The position numbers and the translations under genes are program-made. Positions 33,372 through 42,511 of a DNA stretch of 64,000 bases are shown here, piece after piece. The notes beneath the pieces were generated by a model that saw only the letters and a list, made by a program, of their open reading frames with translations, was not told where the DNA came from and made no database searches. Source of the DNA: Novosphingobium sp. (GTDB taxonomy: Bacteria; Pseudomonadota; Alphaproteobacteria; Sphingomonadales; Sphingomonadaceae); assembly GCA_017745295.1 (NCBI GenBank), contig JAGHZR010000002.1:62001-126000 (forward strand), given 5' to 3'. Each line of letters begins with the position of its first letter. Positions within the stretch are counted from its first letter, which is position 1.

Positions 33372-35105
33372 TCACAGGCTTCGCCGCATCAGGCACATCC
33401 CGTTGCTTTCGTCCAGCAGTCGCAGGCACGGTTGTTCCGCGACGATATCCCGGAAGTTTGAGAAGCGCGGCGGTTTCAGCAGGTATCCCGCCGCACCCAG
33501 CGCGGCCGAGCGTTTCCGGTCGGGTTCGTAGTCCGAGCCGCTGCACATGACGACGAGGATATCGCGCAGGGCATCGTCGTTCCGGATCTCCTCCAGCAGC
33601 CTGAAACCGTCGACATCGGGCATGTTTATGTCGAGGAGGACGAGATCGACGAGAGCGCCGGGCGTTGTCAGCAGGCGATGGGCTTCCCGTCCGTCGCGGG
33701 CGCTTTGCAGGTTACAGCGCAGCTTCGGGCGTCTGAACAAAGCGATTTCGGTCATTTCCAGGTCCGCCTCCCGGTCGTCGACGATCAGGACATTGGCCAT
33801 GGCTAGACTATCGTTTTCGGCCTCCGCCGCAGGGGTTTCAGGCGGTTCTGCGCCGGGTAGCGAGAAGGAGAAGGTGGCGCCCCCGCCGCCGCCCCCGCCT
33901 TCGCCGTTTTCGCAGCGGATCGTTCCGCCATAGAGCGAAACGATCCGCCGACAGATGGCAAGGCCGAGACCGGAGGCGTCGTTGCGATGGACCAGACGGC
34001 GGAACGGCTCGAAAACCTGTTCGCTCTGACTGGCCGGGATGCCGATTCCGTCGTCGCTCACGGACAGGAGAAGGCCTTCGGCAGTACGCTTGCTGGCGAT
34101 GGAAATGGTGACCGGTCCATCGTTGTGGAGGATCGCATTGGAGACGAGGTTCTGGAGCAACTGTCGCAGATGGACCGGGTCGGCCACGAGCGAGGGCAGC
34201 GGCCCGTGGACGATCGTGGTTCCGCGCTCGGCGATGATCCGGGCGAGGTTCTGCCGGATTTCGGCCACGACATCGCTGAGAAGGCACAAGGAACATGCGG
34301 AAATTTCGGGAGAATCGAGCCGGGTATAGTGGGCCACGGAGTCGATGAGCGTTCCCATCCTCGCCGCGGAATCGGTAATGAAGCGCAAGTAGGTTGCCTG
34401 GGTTTCCTGGTCCTGCGGTTCCTCCTGCAGCATTTCGGAGAACGATACGAGCGTTCTCACCGGTTCGCGCAAGTCGTGGGCCAGGGCGCGGGTGAAGATG
34501 CCAAGGCTGGCATGTTGCTCGCCGATGCGGACCTGCTGGTCTTGCAGCCTGCGGATCATGCCCTGAAGGCGGGTGTAGAGCTCGGCGTTTTCCAGCGCCA
34601 CGGAAGTCGTGTCTGCCAGGGCCTGGAGAACCGCGAGTTCCTCCGCCGAAGGGAGCCGGTGGGTGGACCAGTAGTTGCCGATGGCGCCGATCGGCGAAGT
34701 CCGGCGGATCGGGACCATGGCCATGCTCTTGACGAAAGTCGGGCGATAGGCCTCGACCGGCACGCGGGGATCGTCGTAGATGTCCTCGATGACGACGCTT
34801 TGCGCGTTGACCATCACCCAGCCGCTGACGCACTGGCTCATGGGAAAGCGCAGGCCTTTCCACAAAGGCGCGATGGCGTTTTCCTCGGCGTAGTAGCAAT
34901 TGTCGCCATCGCGCAGGACGAATGTGGCGCCGTCCGCGCCGGTCAGGTTGCGGGCGGCGTCGCGCACGACTGCGGTTACGGCATCGAGGTCCCGCGCATG
35001 GGACAGGTCCTGCACGAAAGCGACCAGCCGCTCCATCGCGGAGAGATACCAGGATTCGGTGGAAGCGGGAGGCGCGGTGAGGGGCAGGGCCGAGATCTGT
35101 TTCAT
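33372..35105 (-). CDS. GAF sensor histidine kinase fused to a C-terminal receiver domain
   Basis: 577 residues starting at ATG 35105. Domains: GAF (about 20-175, with MSQCVSGWVM and IYDDPRVPVEAYRPTFVKSM), HisKA with the phospho-His in ALAHDLREPVRTL (about 215-280), HATPase_c (NLVSNAILHN, SDDGIGIP, GLGLAICRRIVSLYGG), a poly-Gly run of seven, and an Rcp1-like receiver beginning MANVLIVDDREADLE with the phospho-Asp in VLLDINMPDVDGF. The HDLREP pattern is that of bacteriophytochrome-type kinases, but no chromophore domain is visible. The frame continues far upstream antisense to the aldehyde dehydrogenase gene; that part is not coding in this strand. Signal unknown. Confidence 0.87.
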   Translation of the reverse strand: MKQISALPLTAPPASTESWYLSAMERLVAFVQDLSHARDLDAVTAVVRDAARNLTGADGATFVLRDGDNCYYAEENAIAPLWKGLRFPMSQCVSGWVMVNAQSVVIEDIYDDPRVPVEAYRPTFVKSMAMVPIRRTSPIGAIGNYWSTHRLPSAEELAVLQALADTTSVALENAELYTRLQGMIRRLQDQQVRIGEQHASLGIFTRALAHDLREPVRTLVSFSEMLQEEPQDQETQATYLRFITDSAARMGTLIDSVAHYTRLDSPEISACSLCLLSDVVAEIRQNLARIIAERGTTIVHGPLPSLVADPVHLRQLLQNLVSNAILHNDGPVTISIASKRTAEGLLLSVSDDGIGIPASQSEQVFEPFRRLVHRNDASGLGLAICRRIVSLYGGTIRCENGEGGGGGGGATFSFSLPGAEPPETPAAEAENDSLAMANVLIVDDREADLEMTEIALFRRPKLRCNLQSARDGREAHRLLTTPGALVDLVLLDINMPDVDGFRLLEEIRNDDALRDILVVMCSGSDYEPDRKRSAALGAAGYLLKPPRFSNFRDIVAEQPCLRLLDESNGMCLMRRSL

Positions 35106-35252
35106 GTCATAGGGCCTTCGAAAGGCGACGCCGATCGCGTGGCAGACGGTAGCCTTCCGGAGCTTTCGAGAGAGCGAAGAGCCGGCTAGGTATTTCAACC
35201 GGAATTGTGGTGGTCCCTGTACGGCGCCGGGCGGTGCGCCTAGAAGCGGGCC

Positions 35253-36662
35253 ATGTCTTTCCACCTGCTTATCGACGGTCGCCTTTGCGACGGCACTTCG
35301 ACGTTCGATGTCCTCGATCCCGCCACCGGCACCGTGCTGGCTTCCAGCTGGTGCGCCGATGATGCGCTGGCGGAACGGGCCATTGCCGCCGCCCATCGCG
35401 GCTTTCCCTCGTGGCGTGGCACATCTCCGCAGGACCGGGGCTCGGCGCTCGACGCTCTGGCAGGCGCGCTGGAGCGGGAGGCCGAGGCCTTCGCCCGTCT
35501 CCTCACCCAGGAGCAGGGCAAGCCGCTGGCCGAAGCGCGGGGCGAAGTCGGCGCTTCGGTGGCGGCGCTGCGCTATCACGCGGGCTTGAGGCTGGAGGAT
35601 CAGGTCCTCGTCGAGACGCCGGAAGAGCGGATCGTCGAGCAGCGCTATCCGCTGGGCGTCGTCGCGGCCATCGTGCCATGGAATTTTCCGCTTCTGCTGC
35701 TCGTTCTCAAGCTGGCTCCCGCATTGGCGGCGGGCAACTGCGTTATCGCCAAGCCCGCGCCGACCACGCCGCTCACCGCGCTCAAGTTTGGCGAACTGGC
35801 GGCGGACCTGTTGCCGCCGGGGGTGTTCCAGACGCTGGGCGATGCCGGATCGCTCGGGTCGTTCCTGACCGCGCATCCGGGGATCGCCCATGTCAGTTTT
35901 ACCGGATCCACCGCGACGGGCCGCAAGGTCATGGCTTCGGCAGCGGGGACGCTGAAGCGCTTTACGCTGGAACTGGGCGGCAACGACGCCGCCATCGTGC
36001 TCGACGATGCCGATATCGCCGCCATCGCGCCCCGGCTGTTCGAGGGTGCCATGTCCAATGCGGGACAGGTCTGCCTCGGCATCAAGCGTATCTATGCGCC
36101 GCGCAGCCGGATCGATGCGCTTTGCGATGCGCTGGCCGATCTGGCGCGGCAGGCGGTGGTCGGCAGCGGCCTGGATGAGGGGGTGACGCTCGGCCCGGTC
36201 CAGAACGCCGCGCAGCATGCGCGTCTGGCCGATCTGCTGGAGGAAAGTCGCCACCTTGGCCGGGTGCTGACGGGCGGCACGCCGCTGCCGGGACCGGGCT
36301 GGTTCGTGCCGCCTACGGTGATCCGCGATTTACCCGAAGAGGTCCGTCTCGTGCGTGGGGAGCAGTTCGGCCCGGTCATTCCCGTGCTGGCCTATGACAG
36401 CGTGGAAGAGGCACTGGCCCGTGCGAACGCCAGCGAATACGGCCTCGGCGCTTCGGTCTGGAGCGGCGATGTCGAGCGTGCCCTCTCCGTCGCCTCGGGG
36501 ATCGAGAGCGGGTTGGTCTGGGTCAACCGGGTGTTCAGCCTGCCGTTTGAAGTGCCGATCGGCGGCGCGAAGCAGTCAGGGATCGGTCGTCATCAGGGGC
36601 TTGCGGGCATGGAGGAATTCACCCAGACCCGCATCGTCAATGCGGCGCTTCATTCGGTTTGA
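35253..36662 (+). CDS. NAD(P)-dependent aldehyde dehydrogenase
   Basis: 469 residues, normal for the family. It shows the substrate/cofactor segment IVPWNFPLLLLVLKLAPALA, FTGSTATGRKV, the general base E240 in LELGGNDA and the nucleophile C274 in SNAGQVCLG. It oxidises an aldehyde to the acid. The gene starts 147 bp from the divergent histidine kinase. Downstream genes for a gamma-glutamylcyclotransferase-like protein (21 bp) and an M24 peptidase (55 bp) follow on the same strand with good ribosome sites, so an operon is likely. Best matches by style are the succinate-semialdehyde/aminobutyraldehyde group, but the substrate is not certain. Confidence 0.93.
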   Translation: MSFHLLIDGRLCDGTSTFDVLDPATGTVLASSWCADDALAERAIAAAHRGFPSWRGTSPQDRGSALDALAGALEREAEAFARLLTQEQGKPLAEARGEVGASVAALRYHAGLRLEDQVLVETPEERIVEQRYPLGVVAAIVPWNFPLLLLVLKLAPALAAGNCVIAKPAPTTPLTALKFGELAADLLPPGVFQTLGDAGSLGSFLTAHPGIAHVSFTGSTATGRKVMASAAGTLKRFTLELGGNDAAIVLDDADIAAIAPRLFEGAMSNAGQVCLGIKRIYAPRSRIDALCDALADLARQAVVGSGLDEGVTLGPVQNAAQHARLADLLEESRHLGRVLTGGTPLPGPGWFVPPTVIRDLPEEVRLVRGEQFGPVIPVLAYDSVEEALARANASEYGLGASVWSGDVERALSVASGIESGLVWVNRVFSLPFEVPIGGAKQSGIGRHQGLAGMEEFTQTRIVNAALHSV

Positions 36663-36682
36663 GACGGCATGGCGGAGTGAAC

Positions 36683-37024
36683 ATGCAGGACGTTTTCCTC
36701 TTCTCCTACGGAACTTTGCGGCTAGCCGAGGTGCAACTGGCCCTGTTCGGCCGCGAAGTGGCGGGCACGCCGGACGCCATGCTGGGCTGGCGGCAACGCA
36801 TGATCGAGATCACCGATCCCGAGGTCATCGCCAAGAGCGGCACGCGCTGGCATCCGATGGTCGAACCCAGCGATTGCGGTGAGGATGCGGTGGAAGGAAC
36901 GCTCTTCCGGATCAGCGCGCAGGACCTTGCCAATGCCGATGCCTACGAAGTCGATTATGTGCGCCGGGAAGTGCAACTGCGCTCCGGCGTGACGGCCTAC
37001 GTCTACGGTGATCCGGAGACCTGA
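36683..37024 (+). CDS. Gamma-glutamylcyclotransferase (AIG2)-like protein
   Basis: 113 residues. It begins with FLFSYGTLRLAEVQ, the YGTL motif of the family that binds the gamma-glutamyl group, and continues with MLGWRQRMIEIT and VEGTLFRISAQDLANADAYEVDYVRRE, including the conserved acidic residue after the ISAQDL helix. Members cyclise gamma-glutamyl amines to 5-oxoproline; many have unknown substrates. ATG 36683 is preceded by GGAG seven bases upstream. It lies 20 bp after the aldehyde dehydrogenase stop and before the M24 peptidase, consistent with a common operon for amine or gamma-glutamyl turnover (inference). Confidence 0.85.
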   Translation: MQDVFLFSYGTLRLAEVQLALFGREVAGTPDAMLGWRQRMIEITDPEVIAKSGTRWHPMVEPSDCGEDAVEGTLFRISAQDLANADAYEVDYVRREVQLRSGVTAYVYGDPET

Positions 37025-37079
37025 TACCTGCGCCTGCCCCGGCGTTTTCCTTGAAAGCAATTCCGTTACTGGAGCTACC

Positions 37080-37757
37080 ATGTCTGCATATGCCCCGCTT
37101 TCCACCTCGCCGCGCGAAGCGGTTGGGCCGCACTATTCGCTCGATGCCCTGCGCGACGCCCAGGCGCTGTCCTGGCGGGCGCTGGAGCGCATTGCGGAAC
37201 AAGTCCGTCCCGGCATGCGCGAGAGCGAGGCGGTGGCGATCGGCCATGCCGCGCTGGAGGAACTGGGCATGGAGAAGTCCTGGCACCCGGTGCTGGTGCG
37301 GTTCGGGGAGAACACCCTTAAGATCTTCAGCGACCGCAGCGAAGGCGACGCCGTTCTCGGCGAGAACGACATCTATTTCATCGACATGGGTCCGGTGTTT
37401 CTCGGCCATGAAGGCGATGTCGGCGCGACTTTTGCCGTCGGCAGCGATCCCGAGATGCAGGCCTGCGCCCGCGACGTGAAAGTGCTGTTCGACCGGGTTC
37501 AGGCGATCTGGGGACAGGGCGAAGTGACCGGCTCTGCGCTCTATGCCCGCGCCGAGGAAGAGGCACGGGCGCTGGGCTGGGTGCTCAACCTCGACATTCG
37601 CGGGCACCGGGTCGGCGACTATCCGCATTCGGTACACAAGGGCGGCAATCTCGGCGACTTCGATCATTTGCCGGGCAAGGGGCTATGGATTCTGGAGATG
37701 CAGATCCGCCACCCGACACGGTCCTTTGGCGCCTTCCATGAGGACCTGCTGGCGTGA
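37080..37757 (+). CDS. M24-family metallopeptidase (aminopeptidase P-like, short form)
   Basis: 225 residues in the pita-bread fold. Metal-ligand candidates are the Asp pair in IDMGPVFLGHEGDVGATF, the His of IRGHRVGDYPHSVHKGG, the Glu in WILEMQIRHP and the Glu of FHEDLL, so the dinuclear site looks complete. It lacks the N-terminal creatinase domain of prolidases, so it is a short M24 form like methionine aminopeptidase relatives. GGAGCTACC precedes ATG 37080. It ends the aldehyde dehydrogenase operon; a strong hairpin follows at 37763-37794. Real substrate unknown. Confidence 0.85.
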   Translation: MSAYAPLSTSPREAVGPHYSLDALRDAQALSWRALERIAEQVRPGMRESEAVAIGHAALEELGMEKSWHPVLVRFGENTLKIFSDRSEGDAVLGENDIYFIDMGPVFLGHEGDVGATFAVGSDPEMQACARDVKVLFDRVQAIWGQGEVTGSALYARAEEEARALGWVLNLDIRGHRVGDYPHSVHKGGNLGDFDHLPGKGLWILEMQIRHPTRSFGAFHEDLLA

Positions 37758-37762
37758 GAAAT

Positions 37763-37794
37763 GGGAGCGCCCCGGTTTCGGCCGGGTCGCTCCC
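37763..37794. terminator. Bidirectional terminator-like hairpin
   Basis: GGGAGCGcCCCGG and CCGGGtCGCTCCC pair across a six-base loop with one mismatch. It lies between the convergent M24 peptidase and alginate-export genes, where a shared terminator is expected. There is no strong T tract on either side. Confidence 0.7.
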
Positions 37795-37801
37795 CACGCG
37801 A

Positions 37802-39304
37802 TCAGAAGCGGTAGTTCGCCATCAGGCCCAGGTAGTTGCCGTTCCTGCCGCCGTTGGCCTGGAACGAGTCGCTGGCGGCGAAGTAGGTCTCCCAGAGACG
37901 GAAGGCGAGCCGGTCGGTCGCCTGCCATGAGGCTTCGAGATTGAGGTCGGTGCCGATCGCGCGGCTTGAACCGTAAGGCGCGAAGCTGGAACCCGAGGGG
38001 CCGATGTAGACGCCGTCGCCCTTGCGCGCGCGCCACAGGAAGTCCGGTCCGGCCATGACGGTGATTGCGGGCGTCGGCTTGATCGTTACCGAGGGGTAGA
38101 TGTCCATCAGGTTCGAGAAGCTGAAGAACGCGGCCTCGCTGATCAGCGGCAGGCGGGCGGCGGCGGGGACGAATGTGCCCATCTTGCCGTCGCTCAGGTC
38201 TTTGTCGCCGCTGAAGTAGTTGGTGCGCAGGCCCAGGCGCGGTTTCATCGGCGCGTCGAAGGTGTAACCGCCTTCGAACATCGCGCCATAGGCCCGGATG
38301 TCCTTGTTGATGAAAGTGCCGCTCTGATAAGTGCCTTCGAGATCGAGGTCCCAGTGCGGGCCGCGTTTCCACAGGCGGCCGCCCCAGTTGTTGCGATCGT
38401 CCTTGCCGACGCCCGCGGTGAGCGTCGCGCGGTCGCGCTTCAGCTCGTACCAGTAGAGGTCGGTGCCGAAACCGGCGATGCGGTTGGGCGCGCTGATGTA
38501 GATGCCGTGGAAGTCCTGCGCGTGGTTCGGGCCGTCGTCGAAAGTGCCGGGCTTGATCTGGACGGGCTTCACCGCGAAGACGTCCACCGAGAGCTTGCCC
38601 GGCAGAATGTAGGTGGCGCGCAGGCCCTGATAGGTGAAGCGCATGTTCAGGCCTTCGCGCACGCCCGCCAGCTTGCCGTTGCCCAGCGGCATCTCGAAGC
38701 GGCCGGGGCGGAAAGTGATCTTGCCCGCCTTGCCCAGCGGCACCGTCACGTCGATGAAGGCCTGATAGATGTCCACTTTGTCGCGGTTGGGCGGGGTGGC
38801 GAACTGTTCGCCGAATTCGCGGTTGTCGCCCAGTTCCAGATAGGCGCGCAGGTTCTCGCCGACATGGAGGTCGGCCAGTACGCGCAGGCGGGACTGGACC
38901 GGATCGTTATTGTCGTTCGCCCTCAGGCCCAGCGAGGAGCGGTGCCAGTCGGTATAATAGAGGCGCGCTTCGCCGCCGAGCGTCAGATAGACGTCGTCGC
39001 CCGCGATCGGGATATGCTTGATCTTTTCGAGCAGCGGGGCGTCGGCCTCCGGCTTCTTCGACCAGTCTTCGGTCCAGCGGATGTTCTGCGGCAGGCCTGC
39101 CGGGCCGGGCCGACCGCCGGGCATCGCCTCGGCCGGGCGCGGCTGCGATTTTGCGGGGCGCACGCCCGGAGGCGCCTGGGTGGACAGGGTGCCGGCTTCG
39201 TCGGTCCTGGTGCTGTCGGGCGGAACGGACTGGGCAAGGGCGGGCAGGGGGGCAAGAGCGGCCGTACCGCAGGCAAGCAGGGTCAAGGCGCGGGGGGAGC
39301 GCAT
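37802..39304 (-). CDS. Alginate-export (AlgE-like) outer membrane porin
   Basis: 500 residues with a signal peptide (MRSPRALTLLACGTAALAPL, cleaved after LAQ), a short Pro-rich periplasmic lead and a long beta-barrel domain ending in NYRF, the terminal aromatic that OMPs need. The barrel carries typical alternating aromatic strands (VYLTLGGEARLYYTDWHR, FRPGRFEMPLGNGKL, LNLEASWQATDRLAFR) and matches the Alginate_exp family. In sphingomonads such porins often sit beside aromatic- or sugar-uptake carriers; here the AAHS-type MFS gene lies just upstream in the same direction (82 bp). So it may serve uptake of an anionic small substrate rather than alginate export. Confidence 0.85.
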   Translation of the reverse strand: MRSPRALTLLACGTAALAPLPALAQSVPPDSTRTDEAGTLSTQAPPGVRPAKSQPRPAEAMPGGRPGPAGLPQNIRWTEDWSKKPEADAPLLEKIKHIPIAGDDVYLTLGGEARLYYTDWHRSSLGLRANDNNDPVQSRLRVLADLHVGENLRAYLELGDNREFGEQFATPPNRDKVDIYQAFIDVTVPLGKAGKITFRPGRFEMPLGNGKLAGVREGLNMRFTYQGLRATYILPGKLSVDVFAVKPVQIKPGTFDDGPNHAQDFHGIYISAPNRIAGFGTDLYWYELKRDRATLTAGVGKDDRNNWGGRLWKRGPHWDLDLEGTYQSGTFINKDIRAYGAMFEGGYTFDAPMKPRLGLRTNYFSGDKDLSDGKMGTFVPAAARLPLISEAAFFSFSNLMDIYPSVTIKPTPAITVMAGPDFLWRARKGDGVYIGPSGSSFAPYGSSRAIGTDLNLEASWQATDRLAFRLWETYFAASDSFQANGGRNGNYLGLMANYRF

Positions 39305-39386
39305 GGAAAATCCTCTCGGGAAACGTCTTGCTATTTTTAGGCGGGGATGGCCGTCTGCGAGCGGCCATCCCGTAACTTTTCTCCGG

Positions 39387-40694
39387 TCAGGCGATTGTGC
39401 TCTCGCGGTAGCGGACCAGCGACAGCACGACGGCGGCGATCAGCGTACCGCAAGCCATCGTCATGGCGACCGGGGCAAGCCCCCAACCGGCATTGAACAG
39501 CAGACCAGCCACGATAGGGCCAAGCGCGGCCCCGGCGCGGCCCACGCCGACCACCAGTCCGGTGCCGCCGCCGCGCAGTGCCGCCGGATAGCTCTGGGCG
39601 ATCACCGCGTAGAAACCGGCAATGGCGGCATTGGTGAAGAAGCAGGCCACGCAGGCGATCAGCGACAGGCCGCTCAAGGTCGAGAAACCCTGGCCGAACA
39701 GCATGACCGCGCCCGAACCCAGCACCATCGAGGCGACCACCAGCGGGCGGATGCCGACTTTCTGGCTGAGCACGCTGACGGTGATCGAGCCGATCGCGCC
39801 GCCGATGTTGGCCCATACCAGCACGCCGCCCGCCGATGCCGGGGGGAAGCCGAGATCGACGACGATCTTCGGGATCCACTTCACGAGGAAGTAGAACGTC
39901 ATCATGTGGAAGAAGCAGACGGCCGTGAGCATCGTCGAGACGCTGGCAAGGCCCGGCGCGAAGAGGGCGCCGACGCTGGCCTTCTGCTTGACGGGATCGG
40001 CAGGCGGCATCTGGGGCAGCGGCCGGCGCCCCTGACGGACGAGCGTGCGGTTGATCTTCTCCAGTGCACCGGCGGGGCGCTTGAGCAGGAGGAAGGCCAT
40101 CGTCTCGGGCACCAGCCAGAGCACCAGCGGGATGAAGCAGAGCGTGACGACGGCGCCGAACTCGAACACCGACTGCCAGTGACCGGTTTCCGCGAGCAGC
40201 CAGGAAGCGACCGAACCGCCGACGATGGCGCCCATCGGATAACCGCCCGCCATGATCGCGACGGTCAGGTTGCGGCGCCTGGCGTTCGAGCATTCGGCGA
40301 CGACGGCGTTGGTCGCGGCCAGCATGCCGCCGATGCCGAGGCCGGTGAACAGGCGATAGGCGGAAAGGATAGGTACACTCGTCGCGGTCGAGGCCATGAA
40401 CATGCCCGTCCCCATGATGACGAGGCAGGCCAGCAACATCGGACGGCGACCGACTTTGTCGGCCAGACTGCCGAGCACGAAGGCGCCCACGCCCATGCCG
40501 AACAGTTCCATCGACAGCACGAGGCCGAGCGCGGCGCGGTCGATGCCCCAGTCCTTGGCAATGCCCGGCGCGGCGAAGCTGATCGACAGAACGTCGAAGC
40601 CGTCGAGCGCGTTGAGCGCGGTCGCGATGGCAATGGCGATTACCTGACGGTAATGCATCGGTTCACGCGCAATTGTGGCGCGGGGGTCTTCCAT
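39387..40694 (-). CDS. MFS transporter, aromatic acid:H+ symporter-like
   Basis: 435 residues with 12 membrane spans. The first segment contains DGFDVLSISFAAPGIAKDW and the loop LADKVGRRPMLL, as in the AAHS group (PcaK, MhbT, VanK). A second copy of the R-G-G-P type loop lies near the middle. It should import an aromatic or related carboxylate with protons across the inner membrane. A good GAGGAG site lies upstream of ATG 40694. It is followed 82 bp later by the porin, so the two likely act as an outer/inner membrane uptake pair. The precise substrate cannot be read. Confidence 0.86.
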   Translation of the reverse strand: MEDPRATIAREPMHYRQVIAIAIATALNALDGFDVLSISFAAPGIAKDWGIDRAALGLVLSMELFGMGVGAFVLGSLADKVGRRPMLLACLVIMGTGMFMASTATSVPILSAYRLFTGLGIGGMLAATNAVVAECSNARRRNLTVAIMAGGYPMGAIVGGSVASWLLAETGHWQSVFEFGAVVTLCFIPLVLWLVPETMAFLLLKRPAGALEKINRTLVRQGRRPLPQMPPADPVKQKASVGALFAPGLASVSTMLTAVCFFHMMTFYFLVKWIPKIVVDLGFPPASAGGVLVWANIGGAIGSITVSVLSQKVGIRPLVVASMVLGSGAVMLFGQGFSTLSGLSLIACVACFFTNAAIAGFYAVIAQSYPAALRGGGTGLVVGVGRAGAALGPIVAGLLFNAGWGLAPVAMTMACGTLIAAVVLSLVRYRESTIA

Positions 40695-40757
40695 GCACTT
40701 CTCCTCTGCCGCTCCCGGTTTTCGCTTGGGGGCGGATCTTATTGGCGACTCTTCTTG

Positions 40758-40789
40758 GACAGGCTCGGACGCTGTTGCCCGAGCCTGTC
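40758..40789. promoter_or_regulatory. Perfect 11-bp palindrome upstream of the AAHS-type MFS gene
   Basis: GACAGGCTCGG and CCGAGCCTGTC are separated by ten bases. The element lies 64 bp upstream of the MFS start and about 180 bp downstream of the CynX-like gene on the minus strand. It could be an operator or a terminator hairpin; there is no T tract directly after it on the minus strand. Confidence 0.4.
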
Positions 40790-40969
40790 ACCGAGTTGGG
40801 TGAGGTGCTGGTCGCGGGTCTCGGGGTGGTCTTCAAGCATAGCACTGTGCAATCGAGGCACAAATAGCCAGATTGGATAGCCTCCGATCGGCTAAGTGCT
40901 TATCCGGGAACGGTAACGATTTTCGGCGTCGAAAGGGGCCGTTGTCCGCGCGTGACGGGATCGTGATAC

Positions 40970-42211
40970 CTAGGGATTCGCGCGCTGCCGAGTCTGGCCG
41001 TCTTCGAAGCGGGAAAGCACGAGGCCCAGCGGTATCAGCACCGGCGTTATCGCCGCGATCATGCCGAAGGCGAGCCACCAGCCATGGGCCGTACCCTGTA
41101 GCCATCCGGTCAGCGTCGGGCCGAGAGCGGCAAAGCAATAGCCGATGCTCTGGGCCTTGGTGGAGGCGCGGCGGTTTTCGTCCATCGTGCGGGTGAACTT
41201 CACGATCATCATGAAGACGAGCACGAAAGTGCCGCCATGGGCGATACTGCCGATCGGCGACCAGAACATCCATTGCTCCGGCGCAAGCAGGATCCAGATC
41301 GGCGTGACGGTCCAGATGGCGCCCATCGCCATCATCAGCGTTCCCAGCGAGAACCGGCGGGCCAGCAGCGGAATGCCGAGCGATCCGGTCAGCGAAAGGA
41401 TCTGGAACGAGGACGCGACGATACCTGCCTGCGTGGCGCCCATCCCGCCCGCTCCGGCAAGATAAGTCGGCAGCCAGGCGGTCAGGCTGTAATAGGCGAA
41501 GATGTGGACCGCGAAGGCCAGCGTCATGATCCACACGGCGCGTTGCTGGCCCGGCATCGCGGTAGCGGCCTTCGAGGAGGCCTCGGAGGTGGTCCGGCTG
41601 CTTTCCTCGGGCGCGGTTTCACGCGGGGCGAGCAGGCGGACGATCATCGCCACGGCCGCCAGTCCGGCCCAGGCCGCCAGCGCCCGGCGCCAGCCGATGC
41701 GATCGGCCATCGGCGCGGTCAGGGCAAGCGTGAGCATCGCGCCGAGATTGAGCGATATCGTGTAGAAGCCGGTGACGAGGTTCGTCCTCCCCGCGAAATC
41801 GCGTGCGATCAGCATCAGCGTGACGATGTTGCCGATTGCGATGCACAGGCCGATCAGCAGCGTGCCTGCGAAGAGGCCCTCGATCCCTGCAAAGGGCCGC
41901 AGCAACATGGCCAGCGCCACGCCTGCAAGAACCAGTTGAACCGAACGATCTATGCCGAGCCGGGCGATCAGCGGCGAGACCAGCGGTGGCAGCAGGCCGA
42001 AGCAAAGGACGGGAATGCTGGTCAGCAGGCCCGCGCCCACCGAACCGATGCCGAGGCTTTCCCTGATCTGTCCCAGCACCGGCTGGATCGCGGTGATCGG
42101 GCCGCGCAAGTTGCAGCCGAGCAGGACCAGCGCCAGCAAGGGCATCCAGAAGCGAGCGGCTTTCCCGGCAGGAGCTGCGCTGCAAGTCTGCGTCGGAGAC
42201 GATGAGGTCAT
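40970..42211 (-). CDS. CynX/NimT-type MFS transporter
   Basis: 413 residues, 12 predicted spans and the family features LVLLGCNLRGPITAIQPVL, LLTSIPVLCFGLLPPL and FYSLTAWLPTYLAGA-like segments. This group includes CynX (cyanate) and NimT (2-nitroimidazole) carriers; substrates vary. I chose ATG 42211, where the homologous N-terminus begins, over the longer frame from 42322, although no strong ribosome site is visible. It is divergent from the ABC exporter gene. Substrate unknown. Confidence 0.83.
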   Translation of the reverse strand: MTSSSPTQTCSAAPAGKAARFWMPLLALVLLGCNLRGPITAIQPVLGQIRESLGIGSVGAGLLTSIPVLCFGLLPPLVSPLIARLGIDRSVQLVLAGVALAMLLRPFAGIEGLFAGTLLIGLCIAIGNIVTLMLIARDFAGRTNLVTGFYTISLNLGAMLTLALTAPMADRIGWRRALAAWAGLAAVAMIVRLLAPRETAPEESSRTTSEASSKAATAMPGQQRAVWIMTLAFAVHIFAYYSLTAWLPTYLAGAGGMGATQAGIVASSFQILSLTGSLGIPLLARRFSLGTLMMAMGAIWTVTPIWILLAPEQWMFWSPIGSIAHGGTFVLVFMMIVKFTRTMDENRRASTKAQSIGYCFAALGPTLTGWLQGTAHGWWLAFGMIAAITPVLIPLGLVLSRFEDGQTRQRANP

Positions 42212-42511
42212 CGCGGCTGGATGCAGGCCGAGGCGGCAATTGGCAATGGCGGACGTGCGCGAACCCGACCGCTCTTCGCTGGCTTTGGCAGCACAGGTCT
42301 GGTATGAAGCGCGCGTCGGCAATCAGCAGGGAGGGCGACGATGTACCATCCGTATCTGCCCTTTGGGGCGCGCATTCGCGACTGGGGCTGACCGGGTTCC
42401 CCTGGATACCTGCCTCTCCTGACCCGAAGCTCCGGCTCCGGACCAAAGCTCCAACCCGCTGATACAATCTGCTGACAAAGGGACCGCGCCAGACCGTGCG
42501 GACATTTCCTC
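42212..42511. other. Divergent intergenic region, MFS / ABC exporter
   Basis: About 300 bp between divergent genes. Extensions of both frames run through it but do not resemble their families. I see no clear operator, repeat or RNA structure. A GTACCATCCGTATC stretch at 42342 is AT-richer than its surroundings. Confidence 0.4.

Noticed and set aside
35106..36254. Upstream extension of the GAF histidine kinase frame
   Set aside because: This part is antisense to a complete aldehyde dehydrogenase with intact catalytic residues. ATG 35105 starts the recognisable protein.
39018..40880. 620-codon plus-strand frame opposite the porin and MFS genes
   Set aside because: Shadow of two genes with clear signal peptide, barrel and transporter motifs.
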